DNA of 64,000 nucleotides from Microthyrium microscopicum (GCA_010405405.1 MU004231.1:124001-188000), one strand, 5' to 3'; positions 35,659-48,243 are shown, counted from the stretch's first letter. Made by a program: numbers and translations. The notes: a model not told the origin generated them from the sequence alone.

Positions 35659-38600
35659 ATGGAAGAACCACTCGAAACGGGAACCTATGTTCTGCGAAGC
35701 CTCATCAAGAACATCGATCTTACTGCAGATGGTGAGAGCGAGACAGTTCGCATCACCTGTGTAGAGCTATGGGGTATGTTCTTTAGATATAGTCCTCTGA
35801 AAGCTACTAACAGCTTACTTAGAGGAGAATCTGTACATTGGTACATCCGCTGGCGAAGTCCTCCACCACGTCTGCTTCCCTCCTGACCCGAACTCTCCTA
35901 ATGAAGAACCTTCTTTTATTCTTGCATCACGCCAAAAGCCACCGACACTCCAAACTACCGGACAGGGTATACAACAAATTCTAATATTGCCTGCCGTTGG
36001 CAAAGCCTGCGTAATCTCGAATAATACTCTCAACTTTTATACCCTTCCAGAGCTCAGCCCAGGATATGCGAATGTCAATCCCTTGACTTGCGGATGGGTT
36101 GGTGGCGTGGATCTGGAAGCCGATCCCAAGGATCCTGCGGAAGGCGTGGCTGTCATGCTCGGTCTCAGAAGCAAAATCCGGCTTGTTGATGTTGGCAGGC
36201 AAAGCCCAAAGAGGTTTCAGGATATAGATTTTGGTGGATGTCAGACTTCAGTGCGCCGTGGAGACTTTGCATGCGTCGCAGATTCACGATCGTATGCATT
36301 ACTAGACGTTCAACAACAGCGAAAAGTGCCGCTCTTTCCAATCAGCTCTGTCGACGATCATTCTCCAGACCTCTCCAGCACTTTTTCGGATGAAGCATCA
36401 ATCGGATCCGGTACCTTGTCTCGAACAATGTCGCCCGATCCACTTCGAAACACAATACAACAAGAAAGAGGTCATAGAAAGAGCTCTAGCTTGAATGTAT
36501 TCCGAAAAGATGGAGAAGGCCTCGGCGCGGACCTGCTACGACCTGGAAGTTTGCAAAGATATGGTTTTGACTCGCCATTGTCGAGAAGAAATGGTTCTAG
36601 ACGAGTGTCTGCAGCAGATCTTCTACCAGACACTTCTCCACGTCCGGAACTTGGAAAGCCTCTTCCTTCTCTGCCCCCAGGCAGCTTTGACTCTCGCCCA
36701 GGATCCACTTCGCCCTCAAAGCCAATAGTAAGGCTCAAGCCATTGATAGCGTCCCCCAATTCACAGCTATTTCTCTTGGTCACCGGAACAGCTGTAGATG
36801 AACCTTGCGTTGGAATGTTTGTCAATTTGGATGGCGAGCTAGATCGCGGGACCATTGAATTTCCTAATTACCCGGATGCACTAGTCGTAGATGGCAACGG
36901 GCTCAACATGGCTTCTTCAATGGCTGGTGAAGAAATGGGTGATGAAGGCTATGTCTTAGCGGTCGTTCAACGGTCCACCTTCCAGGGACCCAAAAAGGAT
37001 ATTGAAATACAGCGGTGGGATATTGAGGCTGGAGAGGGTGCCAGGGCTAAGGAATGGCTTAATATTACCACTATTTATCCAAGCGCCGTGGAGGAGAGCA
37101 TTGGACTTCGTTCAATAATGGCACCTGTTAGCATTGGTATGCCCGAGGTTGCTTACAAGCTCGCGATGAAGCCAATCCATCTTGCTGCCGGCTCTGTTAC
37201 GAAGCCAGAGCCGAACACTAAACGGGAGCGTGAAGAGGAGGACTTTGTTCAAAGGCTCTGTCGCTTCAATTCTCAAATAGCCTTCTGGCATGGAGATCAA
37301 ATATCGTGGATCGTGCGCAATCCTACGGTGATGAAGCTTGACTCTCGACTAAGGCTCGCGCAAGCAACATCGATTGGATCTGATGCTCTCATCTCGCCAC
37401 AGCGGGATTTGATCCAAAATATCTTCAACGACATTCGCGATGCAAGAACCACAAACGAATTGGATTACTTCTCTCTTCGATATATTCGCCAAAAAGCTGC
37501 ATTGTTGCTCTTCATGGACCTCATAGTCCAGACAATGGCTAACGTTGTTGTCTCTGAGCAAGAGAAACAATACACCGAGCAAGCTCTGGTGGAAAGTGAA
37601 GTGGATCCCAGAATAATTTTGGCTTTCCTGCCAACTATTCAAGACGAGGTGATCCAATCAAACGAAGGCATATGGGTCCAAGGAGGTCTTCGTACGCTAT
37701 TAGAGACCTTCTTCAGCCAAAACGATTTGAATAAGCTTCCTACAACCATTCATGGTCCATACGGGGAAAACATCCTCTTCGTTGTCAAACATTTTCTTCA
37801 AATCTGGAGACGGAAGAAGGGAAATCCGAGTGTAACTGATGGCGGTCAAGTTTTTCCTACCGTCGACGCGGCATTGGTGCATATTCTATTACTGATTGAT
37901 GGGGAAGAATCATCAGGTACTTCATCATCAGGATCAGTGAGAACTGAACTTTACGCTGTTGTTGACAATGGAGTTGAAGGCTTTGAGCGCGTGGTGACGC
38001 TACTTGAACAATTCAAACGTTTGTACGTACTCAGTCGCCTTTATCAGAAGAAGAAGCTATTATCCATGGTCTTGGCAACCTGGAAGCGAATTCTCAGCGG
38101 CGAGGAAGACGCCGGAGGCGAGTTTGTTGAAGGGGAGCTAGAACTTCGAAAGTACCTGAGTAAACTCAAAGATCGAAAACTGGTTATTGAGTATGCTACG
38201 TGGCTGGCCGCGAGAAATCCCAAATTGGGTGTTCAAGTCTTTGCAGACGAAAATAGTCGAGTTACTATTCCCACAAATGAGGCTCTGCTCATTCTACGAC
38301 AAAGCGCACCGAACGCTGTCAAGGATTACCTTGAGTTCCTTGTATTTGGAAAAAAGGTAAATCCTTCCCTCCTATTATTAAACATTGAGCACTAACAGCA
38401 CTAGCAATCGCAGCATATCAACGAGCTCATCGCCTACTATCTGGATATTGTCCTCGACGAGTTGAAAGATTCACCAGAATCTCGATCCATCTTGATACAG
38501 TCTTACGAGACATATCGCGCTTTAACACCTCCGAAGCCAACATATCGCCAGTTCATCACTGATAATGCAGTTCAAGCTGAGTGGTGGCATAGTAGACTTC

Positions 38601-39205
38601 GTCTACTCCATCTTCTTGGTAGTAGTCATGGACCTGCGGCATCTTACGACGTAGAAAAGATACTAACTCGGCTTGAGCCATATATCCACGAGCTAGTTCC
38701 AGAAATGATCATCCTCAACGGACGACAAGGTTACCACAAAGAGGCGCTTCACTTGCTCACTCAAGGACTAGGGGATTTTGACACAGCAATCAGCTATTGT
38801 CTTCTTGGTGGCTCGAGCATATTTCGCCCGCCTAGTGGTTTTGTGCCTGAAGATTCGTTGCCAACGCGAGATGAACAAGCCATTCTATTCGATTTTCTCT
38901 TATTGGAGTTTCTTGCGATTGAAAATGTCAGCGATAGAATTGAACGCACTGGCGAACTGCTAGAACGATTCGGATCCTGGTTTGACGCTTCTTATGTGCT
39001 CAATTTACTACCCGATGACTGGGCTGTAAATGTTTTCTCGGCGTTTTTGGTTAACTCCTTACAACGACTCGTGAGAGACAAAAGAGAGGCAACCATGACC
39101 AGAGCATTGTCAATGGCACAAAATCTGCGAGTGAATGATCAATTCATCGAAAAATCAAAAGAAATCGGACCAATACTGATTGACAGCGAGGTCAAGTCGC
39201 CATAG
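35659..39205 (+). CDS. CNH-domain tethering subunit of CORVET/HOPS type, Vps3/TRAP1-like
   Basis: Exons 35659-35773, 35823-38356 and 38405-39205; 1149 aa. The N-terminal part (ENLYIGTSAGEVLHHVCFPP ... ISNNTLNFYTLPELSP) is a citron-homology (CNH) beta-propeller. The region GDFACVADSRSYALLDVQQQ is the conserved end of that domain. A long alpha-helical C-terminal half follows with Vps39-type segments (LLIDGEESSG... RLYVLSRLYQKKKLLSMVLA; PEMIILNGRQGYHKEALHLL). Proteins of this plan bind Rab5/Rab7 and tether endosomes and vacuoles. It fits Vps3/TGFBRAP1 best; Vam6/Vps39 is the alternative. The insert at about 150-270 is Ser-rich and probably disordered. Splice junctions are all in phase with 45-49 nt introns. 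Confidence 0.85.
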
Positions 39206-40105
39206 TTCACATCATACTCCGAGTGCTATAGCATGTGGCACTTGTTATGACAGCTTGTGAAGTATAAGGTAATAGACAATATGTCTAGCTATATACAGAA
39301 CTGTGCTGGTTCTTCCGGATTAAGACATTCCAGAAGCAGGCCCTGGAAGCCTTGATGCACAAACCAATATACGACCACAAGGCTATATTCCCTTATTGCG
39401 TTCGAGGATCAATGTAGCGCCGCCCTACCGCTTGCCGCCGGACTCTTGCTATTGATCAATTTGCAACTCGCCATCTACTTGGCCATCTGCCAGGCTATGA
39501 CCACGTTCCGGAATTGTTCAAGCTGTCTGGCATTGCCCGGGCTTTCCATATCGAGAAACTAGCCCAACTTTACCCGAGTTGTCGAGCCACCACTCAAAGT
39601 CAAACTCGCAGTACCTGATTGTTTATCTTCCGCCAATTCCCGTCTAGGATATAACCAAAATCTATGGTTCTTGAGACGCTATGGCCAATGATGCTCACCA
39701 CCATCCCAGCTTTTCGGTCCTCGGAATATTTGCTGGTCGAAAATAGCTTGGATATCCCGGACGCTAAGCAATTATACCGCGAAACTTTTTAGAGGCTGAA
39801 TTTCTAGGGATTGTTTTCTCCTTGGTAGCGCGTCCGCGCACTCCTTTCATTTGAAGAGTGATAACCAATCTACAACCTAGAAATGCAGGGAGACGTTTGA
39901 GCCTTTGCGTCCATAACAATTGTATTAGTTACCTCGGTTACCATACAATTTCTAAATACTTTGTCGTAAGCGGTATGGATGCACTGAGAGGCCCGTTCGC
40001 TTTGGGCGTAAAGGGCCGATATGCTTATAGAGGGACTCAGTTCTAGGAAATTTATTTCGAGTACTCAATCCACGCTCGTTACTTTTAGACACACTCTTTT
40101 TCGAA
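39206..40105. other. Intergenic, nothing identified
   Basis: No coding exon, RNA gene or repeat recognised in this 0.9 kb; presumably 3' UTR of the tether gene and the promoter of the next. Confidence 0.5.
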
Positions 40106-40885
40106 ATGGTCAAGATTTCCCTCTCTCTTGGAGCTTTGCTCTACAGGTAAGTTTCCAACATCGCATCATTGGTTCTACAGGTCGCTGACAAACTATTCTA
40201 TAGTTCTGGCACTCTCGCGCAACGATCATCTGCACCATGGCCTCCCGCATCTTCAGTGCCGGCAGTATGGTCTCCTAGCAGTACTCCAAACTGGGCGGCC
40301 ACGCCAAACTGGCAGCCACAGAATTCACAAGCAGCTACCGCGAAAGGAGGCCAACCTCCATGGGCGGCGCAGCCCTCTTCCCGAGCACCAGCTCCGCAGT
40401 CATCCTCCAGAGCACCAGCTCCATGGCAACCAGCAGCGACCCAAGCTTCACAGCCACAATGGCAGCCAGTCTCTTCTTTTACCTCTCGACCTACGGCTTC
40501 GCCGCCAAACTGGGGGCAGCAAGGGCCAGCTCCGGCCCGTTCGACCAATCTACCACCACAACCGAGTGTCGCCTCTCAGGGTGTTTGCACAGTTGAGATT
40601 TGGTCATTCGTGACGCAGACATTGGCTCCAAAGGCTGCGACTCAGACACGAACGCTGATTGTGCCCACGGTTGTCATGTCATCGTACTCAACAACGACTA
40701 CGATTGTAGTTAAGACGGTTCATACTACCTCATATACATCGTCAAAGACTGTTCTTACCACTTGTACGTTCCACCTCATTCCTGACTTAGGCATATTTGA
40801 CTAATTATATACAGCTGTTGTCACCGAAATGCAGCCAACTGCAGCGACAGTGACCACGTCCGCAGTGAGATGTCCTCGTGTTTAG
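40106..40885 (+). CDS. Secreted Pro/Ser/Trp-rich cell-wall-type protein
   Basis: Exons 40106-40146, 40204-40763 and 40815-40885; 223 aa. The start MVKISLSLGALLYSSGTLAQ is a signal peptide whose hydrophobic core is split by the first intron. The mature chain has Pro/Ala/Ser/Gln-rich repeats with regularly placed Trp (PNWAATPNWQPQ, APWQPAA, PQWQPVSS, PPNWGQQ). A Thr/Val-rich end follows (TIVVKTVHTTSYTSSKTV ... TEMQPTAATVTTSA) with only two cysteines, one near each end of the C-terminal part. No GPI-addition tail is visible. No catalytic domain is present; a structural wall or surface role is inferred from composition. Introns are 57 and 51 nt, GT-AG. Confidence 0.75.
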
Positions 40886-41881
40886 GCTCTCTTGGCAAGC
40901 AAGCTCGAGAATCATCGGTGATCGGAGTCTTTTGGGGTATTTACGATAAAAGACATGTAATATAACAAACTTTTACTTTCCAGATTCTCAATATTTCCCA
41001 TGTTTATTGTTATTTGAACACACCAATTGATTGGACCTGTGATATATTCACAAAGTAGCCAATCTGCTCAAATATCCTTATCCCCAAGCATATTCGAGAG
41101 AAAATTGGTTTCCCGTGTCCTGTATTACATCCCAGACATGATCCTATGCATTGAAGTAACATCATTCCATGACACCACCATAAGTTTCCGAGGATGCTAT
41201 CTCGAGGAGAAAAGAGAGCGCAAGATATCTACGCCTTGTGGTCTCTTGACCAATTCGAATATACGAGCAGCATGACACCATACAAAGCAATGTTGGAGTT
41301 GTTCAATGAAGTTGCGCGATACTTGACGCCCGACGATGTTTCCCCACGTTTATAACAGCCTGACAGCCAATCCATAGGAACTGTCAGGCGAGGTAAGTGA
41401 GCCTTGCTGAGTGGGCGTTTGGTGGGGAGCTTGGCTTGCGATGTAGGATGGATGGATGAAATGCAGGCCATCGTTAAAACTGCACGTAAACCTGTGGCCG
41501 CCGCGGGAATTGGCCAAACAGGAAGCGTTAATGTTGAATCCTCACACAGTGTACATGCCAAAGCAACTTACCTTACCAACGAGTGGTTGAAGGTTTTTCA
41601 TGTTAGTTTCTGGCCGAGTTGCCCCCCTGCGGATACACGATTTTCTGACGTACTACTTCTCCCACTTCAAGGTATATCCATCTGCAAACCATTCCCATTT
41701 TGGCAGGCATAAGTGGGTAGGACCGTAGGAAGCAGCATCCGCAAAGGTACGCTTTGCTTTAAAGGCACACGACTAGTTGCCGCATCCTAACCACGTTCTT
41801 CTTGTCTGTAGAACTGGATTTCTGAATCCTTTTTAAATACTTCTCCATACAATTTGGGCGGCAATAAGTCCTTAGCGAAGC
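40886..41881. other. Intergenic, nothing identified
   Basis: Open frames at 41027-41275 and 41404-41712 lack support. It probably holds terminator of the wall-protein gene and promoter of the next gene. Confidence 0.5.
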
Positions 41882-43508
41882 ATGGCATCCAAAGATATCT
41901 TCCTCGCGACTCATCCTCGCGCTTGCTCTACAGCTTTTGAACGTGTATGTAAACCACGTCATTGATTGGTCGCCTAAATAGCCTTTTCCATAGCATCAGA
42001 ATTTTTTTCTGAAGAAACATTGGAAATGCCGTAATAGACAATCTGCTAATAAGTTTTTTCTAGGTGTTTATGACTTGTCGTGATAGACTTGCTTGTGTTC
42101 ACGAACCATTTGGAGATGCCTGGTATTTTGGACCAGAGCGTTTGAGTGATCGTTTCGAAGATGATGAAGCTGCTCGCAAGAAGACGGGCTTTAGCGAGAC
42201 CACGTATGGTGATATCTTTGGCGAGATTGAGAAGACTGCCACTCAGGAGGTTCGATTTCCTTGATTACGAAAGCATGCAAACTATAAATGGTTTGGACAA
42301 CTGCCTCTTACTGCCCCTTTGAATGACATTTGATATCAGAGCATGGCATCAAGAACCTTGGTCTCATCACCGACTTTGATGTTCTGCCATGTTTCTGATC
42401 AATCTGATACTGATGAGCTAGTCATACATTTCAGATAAATTCATACTGACTGCATCCCAGGGAAAGCGCGTATTCATCAAAGATATGGCCCAATACTGGC
42501 TTCCACTCCCCTCAAAGAGCGACTCAGTCTCCATCGCTCCCTCCCTCGTCAGCTACCGCCGCGGAGTCGGCACCACCAACGGCACTACCACCAACGGCAC
42601 TACCACCAACGGGACTGCCAATGGAACTCACGACGAAGCTCCAGTCATCGAGCCAGGCAATCCAACCGTCGTCCCAGACGACCTCCTTCGCAAATACCAC
42701 TTTACCTTCCTAATCCGGCACCCACGCTCCAGCGTGCCGTCCTACTTCCGCTGCACAATCCCGCCGCTCAGCAGCATGACAGGCTTCGACTACTATGACC
42801 CTGTGGAAGCTGGTTACAAGGAGCTTCGAATGCTGTTTGACTATCTAGTCAAAGAAGGGCATGTTGGGCCGAAGATTGCTGGGACGGGGAATAGGACTCA
42901 TTACCCTGAAAACGGGACCAATGGGCATGGTATTGGGAACGGAATCAATGGGAACGTTGGCGTCAACGGCACAGCAGTCGCCAATGGCGATGATGCAAAG
43001 GTAGAAATTTGCGTTATCGATGCGGACGATTTACTGGATGCGCCATTTGCCGTTGTTGAAGCGTATTGTAAGAGCATTGGATTGAAATATGATCCAGGCA
43101 TGCTGAAGTGGGACGATGATGAAAATCAAGCCCATGCGAAGCAGGTCTTCGAGAAATGGTGAGCTTTCCCTTCTCGAGTACGAAATTACTCGACCTTATG
43201 CTAACGATTCATAGGAGAGGTTTCCACGAGGCAAGCGATACTACTTTCAGATCAGTGATGCATATTAACAAATTTAGGACGCTCTTGATTCAACAGGATT
43301 GAGACCCCGAACTCATGTAAGTCCTATCGAGCACCTACCCGTGACAACACTGACATCCCTTCAGAAGAAAGCCCCCAAGTCCGAGGAAGAGCTGGAGAAA
43401 GAATGGACCGCGAAATTCGGTACCGATTCTGCTAAAGTCATGCTCCAGACAATGCGTGAGAATGTCGCAGATTTTGAATATCTGCAGCAATTCGCTTTGA
43501 AGATCTAA
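41882..43508 (+). CDS. P-loop sulfotransferase-like protein with Asn-Gly-Thr repeat insert
   Basis: Exons 41882-41944, 42064-42249, 42461-43158, 43215-43230, 43278-43316 and 43365-43508; 381 aa. The N-terminus KDIFLATHPRACSTAFERVF occupies the place of the PAPS-binding P-loop of sulfotransferases. CVHEPFGDAWYFGPERL and GKRVFIKDMAQYWLP follow, then FLIRHPRSSVPSYFRC, the usual 3'-phosphate-binding region (R...S). It belongs to a fungal family annotated only as P-loop or sulfotransferase-like; the acceptor is unknown. Two inserts rich in N, G and T lie at about 100-120 and 215-245. Exon 4 is only 16 nt, and the intron after it (43231-43277) starts GCAAGC, a GC-AG intron. The 211-nt intron 42250-42460 is unusually long here and could hide an alternative exon. 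Confidence 0.82.
42572..42616 (+). repeat. Three tandem 15-bp units coding TTNGT
   Basis: Units of ACCACCAACGGCACT repeated three times (one G for C in the last), followed by partial ANGT copies. The length is a multiple of three, so copy-number change would not break the frame of the sulfotransferase-like gene. Confidence 0.8.
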
Positions 43509-44022
43509 GCTGTAACATTTGCTGAAAATGCGAGTGTCAGCGACCACAAAAGTAACAGATTCACAAAGTAACAGATTCGAGACATCTGGTCATTGTCAGG
43601 TCCATCTTCTTCTGGGATAGTGTGCACTGCGGTACATACGGGTTTGTGTAAATGCAACCAGTTGCCATAAAATGGCTACAAAGAATCAAACAGTAATGAA
43701 ATATGGCGACGTTTGGCGAATGTACCTAGTCTAAAAAAGTGAGATTTCGGTTAGTAATATAATTTTCGTAGTCTCCAAAGTACTAGTAGCGATAGACAGA
43801 ATGCTGCAATTGGCACAGTCTTATCCTCGAAGAAGACATGCACAAACTCATCAAGGCCATATTATTCATAATAGTTATTGTAGTCGGCTTCAAAAAAATG
43901 GAGCTTCATAGACTGACATGTACATTGTCGTATCATTGAATTTTTTAAATCGTGGCGTGTCCTGGGTATTCTCTCGATTACTACCTGCCAGTGATAGAAC
44001 TTTCATTCCAACTTCTGTGTGC
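43509..44022. other. Intergenic between convergent genes
   Basis: About 0.5 kb with only 3' UTR-like AT-rich sequence; nothing else seen. Confidence 0.5.
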
Positions 44023-45050
44023 TCAGAAAACATCGTTCGCTAGTGTCAAATTTGCAGAAACGTCCGTATTTTCAACCACTAGAGTTTGATATGTTAGCAA
44101 AGTTCACAGAAGATGGGGAAGAGTGTGCATAGTGTGACTGACTTGCTTGGAATTCATGAAAGTCGATTTTCCCGTCTCCGTTTAGATCTGCTTCTCGGAT
44201 TGCTACGCTTTGAGTTAGTGATTCTTCAACGGAACTGTTGGTTGGTTTTCGTACTCTTATCTACGATCTGTTTCGGTTAGTTATGTGACGACCTTCAAGG
44301 CTTTGAGATCTTACCTGTTGTAATTGTTGGTCCTTAAGATTGCTTCCAACCCTGGAAAATATCAGTCAGTATTCTTGAAATAGCGTAGCCATATACGCAA
44401 TGGCTCTCCGTGCGGTAGACCGTACATCATCTTCAACACAACGAACAGCTGGAGAATTTGTCAGTATACAAGTCAAGAACATGAGTCGGTGTGTCTTACC
44501 TCTCCGTTGCTAATATATCCATCTCTATCAATATCATAGACCTTGAAAGCAAACTTTAGCTTCTCCTCCTTATTGCCTTTTGAGCTGAAGGCGCTCAATC
44601 CTTTGACAAACTAACAACCGTTAGCATGGGCCAACAATTGAATATTCTGTCCAGGGTAACACACTTCTTCGAAATCGACATCGCCGTTTCCATCATTATC
44701 TAGGATTGCCGTTTCATTTGTTAGAATCTGCCTGAGAGTCGGCCTCAGGGGCGCTTACGATGAGGCGCGTGGCCAACGGATTGGAGCTGATCTGGGGTAT
44801 AGCGAGGAATTCGGCGCGGTCTATCGTCCCAGAACCATCCTATCCTTATCAGCTATAGATATCAACTGTGAAAAGAAGTGTAGAAACCTTGTCCAGCTTC
44901 ATGAACCGTTTCCGTAATCGTTCGACTTCATCGTGATCGACTAGAGTTATAAGGTCAGCGCATTGGGCGTAGAGTGTGGGGTATTGAGGTTGATTCACAG
45001 TTGGAGCCCTGGACGATATTCTCGAGTAGTTGTGAATTTGCGTTACCCAT
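44023..45050 (-). CDS. cnb1: Calcineurin regulatory subunit B
   Basis: Calcium-binding, N-myristoylated partner of calcineurin A phosphatase, acting in the Ca2+/Crz1 stress pathway. Ten exons: 44999-45050, 44888-44940, 44759-44839, 44665-44709, 44500-44610, 44448-44426 (read downwards), 44315-44351, 44255-44267, 44143-44202 and 44023-44078; 176 aa. The start MGNANSQLL has the myristoylation glycine. Four EF-hand loops are present: [39 protein letters not shown] and [33 protein letters not shown] is the family linker. One problem: by homology intron 3 (44710-44758) should end just before GCAATCC, but its last two bases are CG. An in-frame AG 18 nt upstream would leave only a 31-nt intron and add six residues. 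The C-terminal end ([12 protein letters not shown]) departs from the usual VSMSMTLDQF. Confidence 0.93.
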
Positions 45051-46153
45051 TGCGACAGGCAGATTTTGGGATTGGTATGGGTTGGGCGTGATATTGGAGA
45101 AGTTGATGTTGTTGAGGGGCGTTTAGAGGCCGCGCGCACGGGCCACGAGACTTTTTGGGTTCAGCTGCTGATGGCTCCCATCGCCTCTCTTATTCCCCAT
45201 CGTACATCCTGGCTACATTTTTAGCCTCATGATGATCTCGTGCCTCTTCTTGAACGAGTAGGCTCGGGATGTTTGAAGGTGCCCGTGGACATTGATGTTG
45301 ATTGAAGCTACGAGCAAACTAGTTCTAGGGGCCTGGATTTCAACAATGTCACAGATCAACTACGAAAGTCCATCCATCCGATTTGATCTTGGGAGCTACA
45401 GATCAAGGCTTTGTTGCCATTGAGAAGTACTAATACTCGTATATTGAGTCTACCAAGGCATTGAGAAAGTAGCGGAGCTCACGCGACAGGAACAGCATCG
45501 GTTACAGCTCCAATGCATCAAATGGAGCAGTGACAAACAACGACCCCAAGCAAACAACAAGCTAACAATGCACAAAGTACAGATGCAAAGGTGCAATATT
45601 TGAAAGTGTTAGCAAATCATCCCAGACAACCCCGAATCTAGATGTGTTAAAGAGTCAGGAACAGGGTCGAACCAACTTCCAATGTGGGGTACTTAGAGTA
45701 CATTTTGTCCGACCTCGCAACACTTTACATTCTCTAGACTTTGCAAGAAACGAATCAATGACCACACTGTAAGAAAGTTACTAGCACTAGTATTTTCTAC
45801 CGCCAGTCCCCGAACTGTCCTCTTTCACCATCATACTACTCTAAAACCTTGCAACATCATCCCCCAATTGTTCACTGTCTGCCTGTATCACTCGTCAAAA
45901 CCTCTTCCTTCCCGGAACGTACCTGAGACGTTTGCTCATGCAACGATTTCTGGCCGACCGCTGGGCTCGAATTCGCCATCTGGAATAGCAGCCATTCAAG
46001 ATTCATTCTGCTAGATCCATTGCCTTGTTTTCCCTTTACCAATTGTCACGAGCCTCTACTTCCAAGCCTCGTAATTGCTGTTTTTAAAATTTCTCCCCAC
46101 CACCAACGAATACCCTACTCCATTTCTTCTATACCACATTGAGCTTCTTGAAA
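45051..46153. other. Divergent intergenic region between cnb1 and met13
   Basis: Holds both promoters. A CT-rich tract at about 45890-46120 probably belongs to the met13 leader. No gene or repeat recognised. Confidence 0.5.
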
Positions 46154-48243
46154 ATGCATATCTCTCAGAAGCTGGCGAAATCCAGGGAGGAGGGAAGGAC
46201 GACCTTTTCCTTCGAATTCTTCCCTCCAAAAACAGCCCAGGTACCATGAATCAACCCTGTCTACGAAATATTTGCTGATATAACATTATGACAGGGCATA
46301 CAGAATCTCTACGATCGTAAGCATGCCAAAAAGAAATCGATGGATCTTTCTAACGCTCCATAGGTATGGATCGTATGCACTCTCTAGGTCCTTCTTTCAT
46401 CGACATTACCTGGGGCGCAGGTGGCCGCATCGCAAGCCTGACGACCGAAATGGTTCAGACCGCACAATCCGCAATTGGCCTCGAGACATGCATGCATTTA
46501 ACATGTACGGACATGCCGCGATCCAAAATAGATGGGGCTCTTGATGCCGCTGAAAAGGCCGGCTGCAGGAATATTCTAGCTCTACGAGGAGACCCTCCAC
46601 GCGAGAAGGAGAAATGGGAAGCCACAGAAGGAGGCTTCAGATATGCAAAGGATCTCGTCACATATATCAAGAAGCACCACGAGGATAAATTTGACATTGG
46701 GGTTGCTGGATATGCAGAAGGATGTGAGGATAATGAAGATCCGGACGAGTTGATTGACCATCTCAAGGAAAAAGTGGATGCTGGAGCAACATTCGTGGTG
46801 ACACAGATGTTTTACGATGTCGATATATTCATTGCTTGGGTCAGAAAATGCCGGGCAAAGGGCATCACTGTGCCTATAATCCCTGGAATTATGCCCATTC
46901 ACACATATGCCGCTTTCCTTCGAAGGGCGCAATGGACCAAATGCCACGTCCCAGATGAATGGATGGAGAAGTTAGACAAGGTCAAGAACGACGATACAGA
47001 GGTTCGCGAGGTTGGAAAACTACTGCTAGTAAAAATGTGTCAAAAGCTCATCGCTGAAGGGATTAGCCATCTTCATTTGTAAGTCAGCATTATCCAGAAA
47101 TTGGCCAAGTACTGACATCTCTAGCTATACCATGAATCTTGCACAAGCTACGCAAATGGTTCTTGAAGGACTAGATATCCTACCCGATCTCGAAAGCCCT
47201 ACTATCAAACAACTTCCGTGGAGGCAATCGCTTGGTCTCAACCGCCGTGACGAAAATGTACGACCCATCTTCTGGCGTAACCGAAACCGATCATATGTAG
47301 CTCGTACTCAAGATTGGGATGAGTTTCCCAACGGCCGATGGGGTGATGCTAGATCACCTGCTTTCGGTGAGCTTGATGCGTATGGTATTGGCCTTAAAGG
47401 ATCAAACGAACATTATCAGAAGATCTGGGGGCATCCGACATCTGTCAAGGATATTGCAGACCTTTTTGTTCGCTATATGCAAGGAAAGCTGAGCAGTTTG
47501 CCCTGGAGCGAGCAAGGTATCACCAACGAAGCAGACACGATCAAAGCCAACTTGGTCGAACTTAATCGTCGAGGCATATTAACCATAAACTCCCAACCAG
47601 CAGTCAATGCCGCACAATCGAGTGATCCAACCTTCGGATGGGGGCCAAAGAACGGATACGTTTACCAAAAGGCTTACCTTGAGGTTTTGATTTCACCAGA
47701 ACTACACTCGGAGCTCATTACCAAGATGGACCGTGATGCCAACATCACGTACTACAGCATCAATAAAGCAGGCGATCTGACAACTAACGCATCTGGAGAT
47801 GGACCAAATGCTGTAACATGGGGAGTCTTTCCAGGAAAAGAGATTGTTCAACCCACAATTGTTGAGCGAGTTAGTTTTCTAGCGTGGAAAGACGAATTCT
47901 TCAGATTAGGTGAAGACTGGGGCGAATGTCACCCAAAGAACAGTCCATCTAGATACGTGATTGAAGGTCTCATGGAGACTTGGTTCCTCGTCAATATCGG
48001 TAAGTCTATCTCCACCCTTTTTATTTTCACATACCAAGCCTAACCTTTACAGTTGACAACGACTTCCACCAATCACATTCCATATTCCCCCTATTCGACG
48101 GCATGAATCTCAAAGACATCGACAAACCAATGTACGAAATCAAAGACCTGCCCATCATCAACGGCGCCAACCACCATCTCGAGCCCCCAGTCAATGGCAC
48201 AGCAGTCAACGGCACATCCACAACCAGTGCTCCGGCAGCATAA
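46154..48243 (+). CDS. met13: Methylenetetrahydrofolate reductase, Met13 type
   Basis: Reduces 5,10-methylene-THF to 5-methyl-THF for methionine synthesis; cytosolic FAD enzyme. Exons 46154-46240, 46295-46316, 46364-47078, 47125-47999 and 48053-48243; 629 aa. The N-terminal TIM barrel contains FSFEFFPPKTAQG, YDRMDRMHSLGPSFIDITWG, GLETCMHLTCTDMP, NILALRGDPPRE and TQMFYDVDIFI. The C-terminal regulatory half contains RPIFWRNRNRSYVART, DEFPNGRWGDARSPAFGELD, GWGPKNGYVYQKAYLE and VTWGVFPGKEIVQPTIVE. The YDRMDRM and GLETCMHL signatures place it with Met13 rather than Met12. Exon 2 is only 22 nt. The C-terminal end (NGTAVNGTSTTSAPAA) is a short low-complexity extension. Confidence 0.96.
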
